Shown here: positions 9,458 to 17,561 of the stretch, piece by piece
How positions within the stretch are numbered: the stretch's first letter is position 1
Layout: each line of letters starts with the position of its first letter
DNA from: Larkinella knui
GTDB lineage: Bacteria > Bacteroidota > Bacteroidia > Cytophagales > Spirosomataceae
Assembly (NCBI RefSeq): GCF_003858645.1
Contig: NZ_RQJP01000001.1
Coordinates: 1,364,001 to 1,428,000 of the forward strand
Length of the DNA stretch: 64,000 bases
Reading direction: 5' to 3'
The notes under the pieces: generated by a model
What the model was told of the DNA's origin: nothing
The model's database searches: none
The model's input: only the letters and a program-made list of their open reading frames with translations
Program-made: the position numbers and the translations under genes

Positions 9458-10027
9458 ATGCATCGGGTTCTGTTCAATATTGAGCGCATTGTTCGACCAA
9501 ACAGCGAGGAAAAAACCGCCTTTGAGCAAATCATTCATCACCGCGTGATCGCCAAAAACGAGTTGTACGTGCGCGAGGGCGCAGCCTGTAAAACCATCGG
9601 TTTTATCGAGAAGGGGTGCGGCCGACTGTTCTATGAAATTGACGGGTGGGAAGTTTCCAAAGAGTTTTTATTTGAAAATTCACTGCTGGGTTCATTCGTT
9701 GGCTTTTTTACCCAAAAACCTTCGAATGTGAACGTTGCGACCGTTGAAGAGACGCAATTGCTCGAAATGAACTACGATGACGTTATGCAACTTTGCCGAA
9801 CCTATCCGGTCTGGCAACGCTTTGCAACCCTCTTGCTCCAGGATCAGCTCATGCGCGTGGAAAGGCGGGAAGCGTCTTTGTTGAAAGACGCCCCCGAAGA
9901 CCGGTATCGCCGGTTGCTGGAAGAGCATCCCAAAGTATTGAACCGCATCCCACCCGAATTTGTCGCCAGTTATTTAGGAATTACCCCCGAAACACTGGGC
10001 CGTTACCGGTCGGGTATTGGGGTTTAA
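9458..10027 (+). CDS. Crp/Fnr family transcriptional regulator
   Basis: 189 residues from the ATG at 9458. The longer open frame starting at 9287 lies inside the preceding gene and is not used. Residues ~10-120 form a cyclic-nucleotide-binding-like beta roll (VREGAACKTIGFIEKG). A long dimer helix follows, then a short C-terminal helix-turn-helix (IPPEFVASYLGITPETLGRYR) that ends soon after the recognition helix. This compact form is common for Bacteroidetes Crp-like proteins. I see none of the cysteines that would suggest an Fnr-type cluster. The likely targets are the adjacent monooxygenase gene or its own promoter (inference). Confidence 0.88.
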   Translation: MHRVLFNIERIVRPNSEEKTAFEQIIHHRVIAKNELYVREGAACKTIGFIEKGCGRLFYEIDGWEVSKEFLFENSLLGSFVGFFTQKPSNVNVATVEETQLLEMNYDDVMQLCRTYPVWQRFATLLLQDQLMRVERREASLLKDAPEDRYRRLLEEHPKVLNRIPPEFVASYLGITPETLGRYRSGIGV

Positions 10028-10075
10028 GTAGCTTGATAAAGGCTCCCTGAACGCCTGAAAAATTGAAAGTTTCTG

Positions 10076-10549
10076 ATGTGTTACCGCTATTTTAGGGTGC
10101 GATCTGCCGTGAATGAACTAACAAAAATTGAGAACGAAGAAGGGGTCGTCTATGCCATACTAAGCTACGAACCCGCGAAGAACTACCTGTTAATGAAGTG
10201 GATCGGCTTTTGTACCGACGAAGAATTGATGCAGGCTACGCTCAGGATGCTGGAATGGCAACTGGCGGAAGGAAAACAAAAGGCTTGCCGGTTTCACGTT
10301 CACGATACGAAGGAATTTGACGTTGCCTGGGCCGGAACGGTGGACTGGATCGTGAATGAGTATTTTCCAAAAATTTACGACGCTGGCGTGCGCTACAACA
10401 TCAGCATTCTGTCGCCGGATTTATTTTCGAAATTGTCGTCGGAGGCTCTGTTTGAGAAAAGTAACCCGGTATTGCCGACCCGGTTGTGCGAGACGCTGTC
10501 AGAAGCAGAACGCTTTATTGCTGAACAAAATCAGATGGAAGGATGGTAG
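10076..10549 (+). CDS. Conserved hypothetical protein, possibly STAS/SpoIIAA-like
   Basis: 157 residues, soluble, no signal peptide. The pattern of a short strand (YLLMKWIGFC), a helix (DEELMQATLRMLEWQLAEG), a strand (ACRFHVHDTK), an aromatic helix (WIVNEYFPKIYDAGV) and a further strand (YNISILS) resembles the alternating alpha/beta order of STAS/SpoIIAA-like domains seen in Bacteroidetes hypotheticals. A GTG at 10109 would remove 11 unremarkable N-terminal residues and could be the true start. It sits between the Crp/Fnr gene and an SRPBCC-type gene. Function unknown. Confidence 0.6.
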   Translation: MCYRYFRVRSAVNELTKIENEEGVVYAILSYEPAKNYLLMKWIGFCTDEELMQATLRMLEWQLAEGKQKACRFHVHDTKEFDVAWAGTVDWIVNEYFPKIYDAGVRYNISILSPDLFSKLSSEALFEKSNPVLPTRLCETLSEAERFIAEQNQMEGW

Positions 10550-10632
10550 AAGTAACGTGGGTGGAAAAGGCTTTGATCGTGTGTTCCCTCTTCTTCAATC
10601 GAGTTTCTGTCCATACAAACAAACCGTTATAG

Positions 10633-11103
10633 ATGATTACCGTTCGTCATTCCGAATTGATTCGATTGCCGTTAACGGAAGTCTACGGATTATTGGGGTG
10701 TTACGAATACGATTTATTGTGGCGAAGCAATTTGTCCGCCATCAAGCAGGACATGCCCGGATTGGCCCGGTCGGGCATGAAAATCCAGCAGGTGGTCCGG
10801 CTTTTTGACCAGGAAATGACGATTTTAGTCGAAGTAACCGCGGCCGCACCAAACCGCCGGACCGCTCACGAGAGCGTAGAAAGTCCGGTCGAATTATGGG
10901 AACAGCGGCTTTTTGAGCGAGTCGATAAAGACACCCGGGTGACCTACGAGCTGAGTCTGGAGTTAAAAGGCTGGCAACGGCTGATGGCGCCCCTGCTGAT
11001 TCATCAGTTGCAGCGCCAGTTCCGGAATGATCTTGGGCGTGCGAAGCAACTGCTGGAAGAAACGCCCAATCCGCTGATCGAGCTTCCCAAACGGCTTTTC
11101 TAG
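10633..11103 (+). CDS. SRPBCC-like (START/polyketide-cyclase fold) protein
   Basis: 156 residues, soluble. The N-terminal ITVRHSELIRLPLTEVYGLL resembles the first strand and helix of SRPBCC ligand-binding proteins. Alternating strands follow (ILVEVTAAAPNRRTAHES, WEQRLFERVDKDTRVTYEL). A long C-terminal helix (HQLQRQFRNDLGRAKQLLEE) typical of that fold closes the domain. Ligand and role unknown. It is convergent with the LytTR regulator gene, whose stop is only 10 bases away. Confidence 0.65.
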   Translation: MITVRHSELIRLPLTEVYGLLGCYEYDLLWRSNLSAIKQDMPGLARSGMKIQQVVRLFDQEMTILVEVTAAAPNRRTAHESVESPVELWEQRLFERVDKDTRVTYELSLELKGWQRLMAPLLIHQLQRQFRNDLGRAKQLLEETPNPLIELPKRLF

Positions 11104-11113
11104 AATCGGTTGT

Positions 11114-11890
11114 CTATTTTCCCATCCACTTTTTGAACTCCGTGGCGCGTTCGCGGCTCACCAGCACTTCTTCTTCCGGCGCCGGTTTCAACGTCAGTTT
11201 GAGCTTGTTGTTAAAATAGGGATGAATCTGCTGCACGCAGTTGATATCGACAATGAATTGCCGGTTGGCGCGAAAAAACTGCAAGGGATCGAGCATTGCT
11301 TCGAGTTCGTCGAGCGTATAATCCACCGAAAACTTCTGGTTGGTTCGCGTTCGGAACAAACTGACGCCCTCTTCGGAATAAAAATAAGCGATATCCGCCA
11401 CTTCGACCGGCATCCATTGCGAAAGGTGTTTTACCAGAAACCGTTTGCGGTATTCGGCGGGTTGAATCTGCTGGCGGAGCTGCTGAACGAGCGCGTCGAT
11501 TGCCATCCGGCCGCCGGTTTCGGGTTCGGCCGGGTTGCGCAGTTTCCGGTGTTTTTCCAGGCTGGCTTCCAGTTCGTGCCGCTTGATGGGTTTCAATAAG
11601 TAGTCGATGCTGTTGACTTTAAAAGCCCGAAGCGCATATTCGTCGTAGGATGTCGTAAAAATAACCGGTGATTCGACCGGCGTCTGTTCAAAGATTTCAA
11701 AACTCTGTCCATCCGCCAGCTCGATGTCCATCAAAATCAGGTCGGGGGTTGCGTTGTTCTGGAGCCATTGTACCGAAGCGCGCACACTGGCGGCCGTTCC
11801 AACAATCCGGATGGAATTATCCACATCCTGTAGCAGTTTCGTCAGCTTACGGACAGCCAGTTCTTCATCTTCAATTACCAGTACATCCAT
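11114..11890 (-). CDS. LytTR family response regulator
   Basis: 258 residues. A CheY-like receiver (1-120) has acidic residues in VIEDEELAV, the phospho-acceptor Asp in LILMDIELADG, Thr/Ser in VIFTTSYDE and Lys in LLKPIKRHE. A C-terminal LytTR DNA-binding domain (~150-258) contains the family stretch FRANRQFIVDINCVQ. LytTR proteins bind paired imperfect direct repeats upstream of targets. It is the last gene of a leftward group of three LytS-type kinases, separated from the nearest by 159 bases, so it could have its own promoter as well. It appears to be the single output for several kinases. Confidence 0.93.
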   Translation of the reverse strand: MDVLVIEDEELAVRKLTKLLQDVDNSIRIVGTAASVRASVQWLQNNATPDLILMDIELADGQSFEIFEQTPVESPVIFTTSYDEYALRAFKVNSIDYLLKPIKRHELEASLEKHRKLRNPAEPETGGRMAIDALVQQLRQQIQPAEYRKRFLVKHLSQWMPVEVADIAYFYSEEGVSLFRTRTNQKFSVDYTLDELEAMLDPLQFFRANRQFIVDINCVQQIHPYFNNKLKLTLKPAPEEEVLVSRERATEFKKWMGK

Positions 11891-12049
11891 ACGAATCGGG
11901 CGTTATTTTTCGGGTAGGCGGGTGATATCGTTCAGGTCAAATCTTTGTTACAAATAGCATATTCGGCTGGTTTTTTCCAAATCCTACTCCGTTGAAACCG
12001 CATTTTGGGGGATCGAAGCGGTACAGGCACCCGATGAACCGGGCCCTTC

Positions 12050-13108
12050 TCAATTTGCCGCCACTTTCTCGTGTAACAAGGGAAGCGTGACGCAAAAAGA
12101 GCCGTCTTTTTCCTCGATAAGGGGGCTGGCTTGATTCAGGAGCTTGTATTTGGAGGTAATGTTGGACAGTCCGACGTGGTTCGATTCAACCCGAACCTTC
12201 TTGCGCTGCAGGGTATTGGATACCTGCAATACGCCACCGATGGTCTTAATTTCGATTTGCAGCGGTTGTTCGGGAAGCATCACATTGTGCTTTACGGCAT
12301 TTTCAACCAGCATTTGCAGCGTTAAAGGAGGGAGCAAAGCATCCTGATCCGCTTCGCCGACTGCTACCTGAAGTGACAGCCCCGACCCGTAGCGGGTTTT
12401 CAGCAGATGGTAATACGAGCCAATAAACGCCAGTTCTTTCCGGAGCGTCGTCAGCTCCTGTTCGTTGGTGTGTAATAAATAGCGGTATACGCTGGCCATG
12501 TCATCGACAAATCGTTCCGCCAAATCGGGATTTTCGGAGATAAGTGACGACAAGGTATTCAGTGAATTGAACAGGAAATGCGGATTCACCTGATTTTTGA
12601 GTACTTCAAAACGGTCCTGCCAAAGGGTGCGGAGGAGGGCTTCCTTTTCAATATTGGTTTTCCGCCATTGAATAAAAATATACGATCCTTCGTAAATGCC
12701 GATGTATAAAATGTGGTAAAAAATCTGAATACCGATGGTTTCTAAATAATTGATAAAGAACTTAACATCAAAATACGTTGGCTGCTCTGCGGCATCCGGA
12801 GCAATCAGAATGTGTCCGAAATGCCGGATAAAATAACCGATGTTCACCAATACCGGGAAGGCCAGCAGCAATAAATACAGTCGATACCGGGTGTGGCCCA
12901 GACTCGGATACCGGCGCTGAATCATTCGAACCTGCCAGCGCGTCAGATTCCAGCAAATATAACCGGAAGCAATGCCAACGATAAAATACCGTATCAATTC
13001 GACCGATGTATAGCTAAGAAGTAGTTTTACCCGGAAGAATAACGAACCGAAAAAGAACAATAACAGGGGCCCGGTTAACCGAAGGCGGGTATCGTTAAAT
13101 GTCTTCAT
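12050..13108 (-). CDS. LytS-type sensor histidine kinase, copy nearest the regulator
   Basis: 352 residues. There are four or so membrane spans in the first ~150 residues, then the PF06580 kinase block with NPHFLFNSLNTLSSLI (phospho-acceptor His), then the HATPase N-box VENAVKHN and a recognisable G-box VGLSNITSKYKLL. It is closely related to the two genes upstream (13136 and 14192) and lacks a large extracellular sensor, so the membrane domain itself is the likely sensor. All catalytic motifs expected for the family are present. Starts with ATG; the gap to the upstream kinase gene is 27 bases, consistent with one transcript. Confidence 0.92.
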   Translation of the reverse strand: MKTFNDTRLRLTGPLLLFFFGSLFFRVKLLLSYTSVELIRYFIVGIASGYICWNLTRWQVRMIQRRYPSLGHTRYRLYLLLLAFPVLVNIGYFIRHFGHILIAPDAAEQPTYFDVKFFINYLETIGIQIFYHILYIGIYEGSYIFIQWRKTNIEKEALLRTLWQDRFEVLKNQVNPHFLFNSLNTLSSLISENPDLAERFVDDMASVYRYLLHTNEQELTTLRKELAFIGSYYHLLKTRYGSGLSLQVAVGEADQDALLPPLTLQMLVENAVKHNVMLPEQPLQIEIKTIGGVLQVSNTLQRKKVRVESNHVGLSNITSKYKLLNQASPLIEEKDGSFCVTLPLLHEKVAAN

Positions 13109-13135
13109 AAACGACGATTAAATAGCATCGTTCCG

Positions 13136-14176
13136 CTAATTAGTCATGAGCGGAAGGGTGACACTGAACTGATTTTCCGTATTTTGGATTTCCATACCGC
13201 CGTGACCTAATAACTGGTATTTTGTGGCAATATTAGCCAAGCCGACGCCATTGGAAGTTGCCCGGATGTTTTTTAACTGTAAGTTGTTCGACACCGTCAA
13301 TCGACCGTTTTCCGTGGTCAGAATCCGGATCTGGAGCGGTTGGTCAGACAGTATGATGTTGTGCTTCACGGCGTTTTCGACCAGCATCTGGAGCGTAAGG
13401 GGCGGCAATTGGGCCGCTTTATACCCCTCCGCAACCTGTACGTCCAGATCAATTGCGTTTCCGTAACGGGTTTTCAGGAGATGAAAGTACGATTCGATGA
13501 AACGCAGCTCATCCTGCAGGCTCGTCAGCGCATTTTCATTCGTCTGCAACAAATACCGGTAGACACTCGATAATTCCTCAATAAAGAGTTCGGCCTTGTC
13601 GGTGTCTTCATCGATGAGCGACGAAAGGGTGTTGAGGCTATTGAACAGAAAGTGGGGATTAACCTGCTGTTTTAAACTGTCGAGCTGGCTCTGAAGATTC
13701 GCTTTTTTAAGTTTTTCGGTTTCGCTGATGGTTTGCGACCATTTCTCAAAAGTATACACACTTTCATGGACGATATTGGCAACCAGGTTGCCGACTGTTC
13801 CTAAAGAAATAGCCCAAAAAAGCCGGTTGCTATTGAACGCATAGGCGGGAAAATGGATCCAGTCGTAGAAGAAAAAAAGAAACGTTATTACCGCCGAAGA
13901 CATCGCGACATGGATTGAAAACGCCAGACACATGCGCATCCAGGTCTGGCGAATATTCGGAAATCGCTTGCGAAGATAAACAGCGGGCAGGGCATGAAGA
14001 AAAAATGCCGGGGTCCAGATGATGGTCGTAATCAGGGAAGCCCCCACAAAAATATCCAGCCTCTGGAAGTATAGTTTCCCAAACAGCATGTAATTCAGGA
14101 ACACATAATAACCGGGCAAAATGCCTAATGCAATCCAGGTATCCCGGTTGGTATAGCGATTTAATGTAAAGCCCAC
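13136..14176 (-). CDS. LytS-type sensor histidine kinase, middle copy
   Basis: 346 residues, GTG start. N-terminal membrane domain of about four spans, then the linker SETEKLKKANLQSQLDSLKQ, then NPHFLFNSLNTLSSLI with the conserved His. N-box VENAVKHN and G-box GVGLANIATKYQLL are both intact. It is paralogous to its neighbours on both sides; the copies are similar in length and domain order but differ in the membrane part, so they probably arose by tandem duplication followed by sensor divergence. It is separated from the next kinase by 27 bases and from the previous by 15, which supports co-transcription. Confidence 0.92.
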   Translation of the reverse strand: MGFTLNRYTNRDTWIALGILPGYYVFLNYMLFGKLYFQRLDIFVGASLITTIIWTPAFFLHALPAVYLRKRFPNIRQTWMRMCLAFSIHVAMSSAVITFLFFFYDWIHFPAYAFNSNRLFWAISLGTVGNLVANIVHESVYTFEKWSQTISETEKLKKANLQSQLDSLKQQVNPHFLFNSLNTLSSLIDEDTDKAELFIEELSSVYRYLLQTNENALTSLQDELRFIESYFHLLKTRYGNAIDLDVQVAEGYKAAQLPPLTLQMLVENAVKHNIILSDQPLQIRILTTENGRLTVSNNLQLKNIRATSNGVGLANIATKYQLLGHGGMEIQNTENQFSVTLPLMTN

Positions 14177-14191
14177 ATCGGTTCGAAGAAG

Positions 14192-15262
14192 TCAGGGTAA
14201 ATTTATTAAAAATTCGGCACCTTTGACGGACAGCGGCACCCGGACACTAAATTGATGCCCGTCGTCGGTAATGACCGGGCGGGGCAGCCGCAGCAAGGTA
14301 AACCGTTCTGTCAGTTGACTCAAGCCGCCCGGCTGCCGGTTGACCTGGAGATTTTTCCGCTGAATCGTATTCCAGACCCGCAACGACTTCACCTCCTGGT
14401 TCCGGCCGGATTGCGCTTCAATGCCGATAATTAGTGGGCGGTCGGCCAGAACGATGTTGTAGCACAGGGCATTTTCGATCAGAATTTGGAGGCTAAACGG
14501 AGGTAAGTAACAATCCAGCAAACTGTTGTCGAGGTTGAGATGCAACTCGATGGCCGGGCCGTAGCGGGCCTTGAGCAAATAAAAAAAGGATTGGATAAAG
14601 TTGATTTCGGTTTGGAGCGTAACCAGCTTCCGATCATTGGATTGCAGCAAATACCGGTAGACACTCGATAACTCTTCCAGAAATTTATTAGCCTGTTGTT
14701 TGTCCTCCGAAATCAGAGCCGACAACGAGTTGAGACTGTTAAACAGAAAATGGGGATTGACCTGACTCTTCAAACTGTCGAACTGCCCCTGAATCCGTGA
14801 TTTCTGAATGGCTTCGGCTTCCGCAATGGCGTTGCGGTATTGTTGCAGGTAATAGATGATTTCGTAGGTTGTGCCCAGAATTAACGAACAAACGATGCCA
14901 ATTCCGATGTAGGCCTGATAGACGCGGGGCGTAATGGGAATAATGGCAAGCCCGCTCAGATCGGTCAGAAAAATGAACAGGGACTGGCAAACAATTGCCA
15001 GCAGGAAATAGCCGGCAAAAGTGATGGTAATCCGCCGGAAAGTATGCCGGGCATCGGGAAAATGGGTTCGCACATAATGAACCCAGCTCACGGAACCTTC
15101 CCACGCCAGCGTCATATACCCCATACCGATAAACACCCAACCGGAATACAGAACGGGGTTTTCGTGGTAATCTTTCAGATAAATTAAATTCGCCAACAGC
15201 ACAATCAGCGGAATGCCAATCCCACGGAGCCATCGGTCATTCGGTCTCTCCAACGTCGTCAC
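14192..15262 (-). CDS. LytS-type sensor histidine kinase, divergent promoter-proximal copy
   Basis: 356 residues, GTG start. Same layout as the two kinases after it: about four membrane spans, a short linker, and NPHFLFNSLNSLSALI with the conserved His. The ATP-binding domain is unusual. Its N-box reads IENALCYN where the paralogues have ENAVKHN, so the Lys-His pair is replaced by Cys-Tyr. The G-box is PGGLSQLTERF instead of VGLxNIxxKY. Loss of these residues may weaken ATP binding, so this copy could act as a sensor partner that hetero-dimerises rather than as a full kinase (inference). It is the first gene of the leftward operon. Confidence 0.9.
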   Translation of the reverse strand: MTTLERPNDRWLRGIGIPLIVLLANLIYLKDYHENPVLYSGWVFIGMGYMTLAWEGSVSWVHYVRTHFPDARHTFRRITITFAGYFLLAIVCQSLFIFLTDLSGLAIIPITPRVYQAYIGIGIVCSLILGTTYEIIYYLQQYRNAIAEAEAIQKSRIQGQFDSLKSQVNPHFLFNSLNSLSALISEDKQQANKFLEELSSVYRYLLQSNDRKLVTLQTEINFIQSFFYLLKARYGPAIELHLNLDNSLLDCYLPPFSLQILIENALCYNIVLADRPLIIGIEAQSGRNQEVKSLRVWNTIQRKNLQVNRQPGGLSQLTERFTLLRLPRPVITDDGHQFSVRVPLSVKGAEFLINLP

Positions 15263-15336
15263 GTACTTTACTGGTCATTAAAATGTGCAGTAAAATAAGC
15301 TGTATCTGACCGTTCGCTCAATACCGACTTGAATGA

Positions 15337-15355
15337 AACGCCAACTTTTGGCGTT
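15337..15355. promoter_or_regulatory. Dyad-symmetric site in the divergent kinase/TonB-receptor gap
   Basis: A perfect 8-bp dyad, AACGCCAA and TTGGCGTT, around a 3-base centre. It lies in the 176-base region between the leftward kinase operon (start 15262) and the rightward TonB receptor gene (start 15439). It could be an operator for either side, or a hairpin in the receptor leader. It is not the direct-repeat form expected for LytTR binding. Confidence 0.35.
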
Positions 15356-15438
15356 GAATTGAGGTTAGTGCCTCCTAAAGAGTATAAAATCATTTTGGGG
15401 CCGTACATTTACGGAAAACCCAGGAAATCGTTAAAAAT

Positions 15439-17517
15439 ATGATTCGATACAGTACCCTTTTCGTGCTGATTTCTTTCGCTGCCTATGCTCAGCAACCCGA
15501 AACCGGCCGATCGGTGGTGGATTCCATTCAGTTGTCGGAGGTTACCGTACGCGGATACGAAACCAATCGCCCGTTGCTTGAAACGGCCGCGTCGGTCAAT
15601 GTGCTTTCCGGAAAGGAACTGAATCAGCGGTTTGGGAGCCCGACGCTGGTGCCTGCGTTCAATACGTTGCCGGGAGTTCGGATGGACGAACGGTCGCCGG
15701 GAAGTTATCGGCTCTCGATTCGGGGCAGCCTCATCCGCTCGCCGTTTGGCGTTCGCAATGTTAAAATTTACTGGAATGAATTACCGATGACCGATGCGGG
15801 CGGCACGACGTATCTCAACGCGCTGGACGTCCGGTCCATTGGCCGGGTGGAAGTCATCAAAGGACCGTCGGGAAGTTTGTACGGGGCCGGAACGGGCGGC
15901 ACGGTTTTGCTGAGCGGTTCGACCAGTTCGTTGGGCGAGTCGGCCAACCGGGCCGAAGTGAGTGCTCTGGCGGGATCCTACGGTTTGTCGGGCCAGAACT
16001 ATACATTTCAAACCGGCAAAAACAACTCGGCGATCTCCCTGAACTACGGCCATTTGCAATCCGACGGCTACCGCGTCAATAGCCGGATGTATCGCGACAA
16101 TCTGGCTTTGAACGCCACGTTTGCGGTTAATCCGAAACAAACCGTTTCGGTCATGGGCCTGTATTCTGATTTGATGTACCAGACCCCCGGCGGGTTGACG
16201 CAGGCGCAGTTTCTGGCCGATCCGCGTCAGGCGCGACCCTCCACGCGGGTTACACCCGGCAGCGTTGACCAGCGGGCGGCTATTTACCAGAAAACCGGTT
16301 ATCTGGGGTTTTCGCACCAATACCGCTGGAACGACCGCATCCAGAATACAACGGTTATTTTCGGCTCTTTAACCGATTTTGCCAATCCCTTTATTACCAA
16401 CTACGAAAAACGGGCCGATCAGGGCATCGGCGGTCGGACGGTAACGAAGTGGCAACTGGTGGAAGAGGGCGTGCCGACCCAGCTGGTTTTCGGGGGCGAA
16501 TGGCAGCAGAATTTCACGGTCGACCGCAATTACGGCAATCGCCGGGGCCGGCCCGACACGCTTCAGGCGGATGACGAACTTCGGGCCTCACAAACCGTTT
16601 TGTTTGCCCAGTTGGAAGCCACCCTGCCGTTGGGAATTATTGCCACCGCCGGACTCAGCCGCAACGAAGTGGCCTACGGTTTTACCCGCTTTTCGGTGCA
16701 GCCCGTCGTGGCCCAACCGCGCGGATTTCAGCCGGTTTGGCTCCCTCGGGTGGCTTTGTTGAAGAAAATTGGTGAATCCATATCGGTTTTTGCCAGCGTA
16801 AGTACGGGCTATTCGGCCCCGACGATTCAGGAAGTTCGCCCGTCGGAGGGGACCTTTAATCCGACGCTGGAACCGGAGCGGGGCACCAACCTGGAAGCGG
16901 CTGTACGCGGGCAACTCAACCGGTTTCAGTTCGATGTAGCCGTGTATCAATTCCGGTTGCGACAAACGATCGTTCGCCGGTCGGTGGAAAGCGGAGCGGA
17001 GTATTTCATCAACGCCGGTGCCACCAACCAGAAAGGATTGGAAGCCCAGGTGGCTTATAATCTGATTGTTCCGAAACCGGGTAGTTTCTGGCGGAGCGTT
17101 CGCATCTGGAACAGCACGACCGTAACGAATTACCGGTTTAAGAATTACCAGCAGGGCACGGCCGATGTGTCGGGCAACCGCGTGACGGGCGTGCCGCCCC
17201 TGGTGGTTGTAACGGGGTTTGATGCCGAGACGCGGGCGGGTTTGTACGCGCACCTGACGCACCAGTTCATCGACAAATTCCCGCTCGACGATGCCAATGC
17301 TTTCAAGTCCGACATCGCCCGGATGCTGAACGCAACCGTTGGGTTTCGAAAAGTGGTTGCCAAACGCTGGACGCTCGATGCCTATCTAAGTGGGGATAAT
17401 TTGCTCGATCAAACCTACAGCCTGGGCTACGATCTGAACGCGTTTGGCGGGCGGTTTTACAATGCAGCTCCGCGCCGAAACGTCACCGGTGGCGTGAAAG
17501 TGGGCGTTCGGTGGTAA
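15439..17517 (+). CDS. TonB-dependent outer-membrane receptor
   Basis: 692 residues. A signal peptide (MIRYSTLFVLISFAAYA, cleavage near AQQ) leads into the plug domain: VTVRGYETNRP, the plug repeat IRGSLIRSPFGVR, and VEVIKGPSGSLYGAGTGG. The rest is a 22-strand-type barrel ending with an aromatic-rich final strand, GGVKVGVRW. There is no N-terminal carboxypeptidase-like extension, so it is a FecA/BtuB-like receptor rather than SusC. These receptors import iron chelates, cobalamin or similar ligands with TonB energy; the ligand is not evident. It is convergent with the TlpA-like lipoprotein gene, which may act in the same envelope process. Confidence 0.94.
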   Translation: MIRYSTLFVLISFAAYAQQPETGRSVVDSIQLSEVTVRGYETNRPLLETAASVNVLSGKELNQRFGSPTLVPAFNTLPGVRMDERSPGSYRLSIRGSLIRSPFGVRNVKIYWNELPMTDAGGTTYLNALDVRSIGRVEVIKGPSGSLYGAGTGGTVLLSGSTSSLGESANRAEVSALAGSYGLSGQNYTFQTGKNNSAISLNYGHLQSDGYRVNSRMYRDNLALNATFAVNPKQTVSVMGLYSDLMYQTPGGLTQAQFLADPRQARPSTRVTPGSVDQRAAIYQKTGYLGFSHQYRWNDRIQNTTVIFGSLTDFANPFITNYEKRADQGIGGRTVTKWQLVEEGVPTQLVFGGEWQQNFTVDRNYGNRRGRPDTLQADDELRASQTVLFAQLEATLPLGIIATAGLSRNEVAYGFTRFSVQPVVAQPRGFQPVWLPRVALLKKIGESISVFASVSTGYSAPTIQEVRPSEGTFNPTLEPERGTNLEAAVRGQLNRFQFDVAVYQFRLRQTIVRRSVESGAEYFINAGATNQKGLEAQVAYNLIVPKPGSFWRSVRIWNSTTVTNYRFKNYQQGTADVSGNRVTGVPPLVVVTGFDAETRAGLYAHLTHQFIDKFPLDDANAFKSDIARMLNATVGFRKVVAKRWTLDAYLSGDNLLDQTYSLGYDLNAFGGRFYNAAPRRNVTGGVKVGVRW

Positions 17518-17529
17518 AATGGTGGGTGG

Positions 17530-17561
17530 TTTACGGTTTACCGGATTCGGTAAACCGTAAA
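17530..17561. terminator. Bidirectional hairpin between TonB receptor and TlpA-like genes
   Basis: Perfect 14-bp stem, TTTACGGTTTACCG and CGGTAAACCGTAAA, around the loop GATT. It fills the space between two convergent genes and ends one base before the stop codon of the leftward gene. Each arm is two copies of a seven-base word (TTTACGG, TTTACCG), the same word that builds the larger element at 23896-24005. Confidence 0.85.

Noticed and set aside
16588-17262. 224-codon open frame on the minus strand
   Set aside because: Antisense to the TonB receptor barrel; Arg/Pro-rich shadow composition.
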